From NCBI GenBank assembly GCA_902477365.1, contig CABSGW010000041.1:1-13997 (forward strand): a stretch of DNA of 13,997 nt, read 5' to 3'. Shown piece after piece: positions 13,922 to 13,997 of this stretch. The position numbers and the translations under genes are program-made. This stretch comes from an uncultured Prevotellaceae bacterium. GTDB taxonomy: Bacteria > Bacteroidota > Bacteroidia > Bacteroidales > Bacteroidaceae. The stretch's first letter is position 1. Every line of letters starts with the position of its first letter. The notes beneath the pieces were generated by a model. It did no database searches and had not been told where the DNA came from. It was given only the letters and a program-made list of their open reading frames with translations.

Positions 13922-13985
13922 ATGAGAACCATTGATTTATTTTCAGCATTGTCAAGGCGCAGCCGGCTATTGGGGGCGCTGTGTA
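13922..13985 (+). CDS. Possible start of a further gene (partial)
   Basis: An ATG 11 bases after the previous stop opens a frame, MRTIDLFSALSRRSRLLGAL then C, until the adapter begins. About 21 residues are visible, too few to name. The frame continues through the adapter bases, but those codons are artefactual. Confidence 0.35.
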
Positions 13986-13997
13986 AGATCGGAAGAG
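13986..13997. other. Illumina adapter sequence at contig end
   Basis: The final 12 bases, AGATCGGAAGAG, are the start of the standard Illumina TruSeq adapter. They are almost certainly untrimmed adapter, so the genomic sequence ends at about 13985 and the window edge is a contig end. Confidence 0.9.

Overview
The window looks like chromosomal accessory DNA from a Bacteroidota species, probably a gut-type Bacteroidales. Three things suggest this: the style of the type I export genes, the double-glycine leader family on two cargo proteins, and a TTTG / TAnnTTTG-like promoter. It is one contig end. The last 12 bases (13986-13997) match the start of the common Illumina adapter, so the right edge is a sequencing artefact and not genomic.

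Layout. On the left, reading leftward, are an HlyD-type membrane fusion protein (323-1606) and the start of a peptidase-containing ABC transporter, whose C39 protease begins at 286 and runs off the window. A short divergent promoter region (1607-1813) separates them from a rightward TolC-like outer-membrane channel (1814-3309), which is frameshifted near its N-terminus as assembled. Together these are the three parts of a type I exporter that cuts a Gly-Gly leader while exporting its substrate. Next come cargo 1 (3345-3911) and a small secreted protein of 206 aa (3942-4562), closed by a strong hairpin terminator. Beyond the terminator is a tightly packed LanC-like / GT4 / GT2 operon (4634-7784) with ATGA overlaps. 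It is followed by a secreted alpha/beta-hydrolase homologue that has lost its catalytic Ser and His (7830-8924), and by a second copy of the small secreted protein (208 aa, 8950-9576).

The stretch 9577-10169 has no gene. It holds a 95-bp remnant of the 3' end of the GT2 gene, a hairpin, and helically spaced direct repeats. Cargo 2 (10170-10820) then appears, with the same 30-residue leader as cargo 1 but an unrelated body. Two secreted proteins follow (10847-12877 and 12912-13910). They carry two copies and one copy, respectively, of a domain I do not recognise. The start of one more possible ORF precedes the adapter.

Interpretation (inference). This appears to be a multi-cargo, contact-independent secretion locus. 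Full-size globular proteins, rather than small peptides, carry a RiPP/bacteriocin-like double-glycine leader ending at Gly30, and would be trimmed by the C39 transporter and released through HlyD/TolC. Cargo 2 resembles JAB-like (JAMM metalloprotease) polymorphic-toxin domains. Cargo 1 resembles DUF5675, which has an H-x-G-N ... D-x-x-G-C motif reminiscent of cell-wall-active enzymes. The secreted proteins downstream of each cargo are immunity or accessory candidates. The LanC-like protein and glycosyltransferases could modify a cargo or the cell surface. The duplicated 206/208-aa gene and the GT2 remnant show that the locus grew by segmental duplication and partial deletion.
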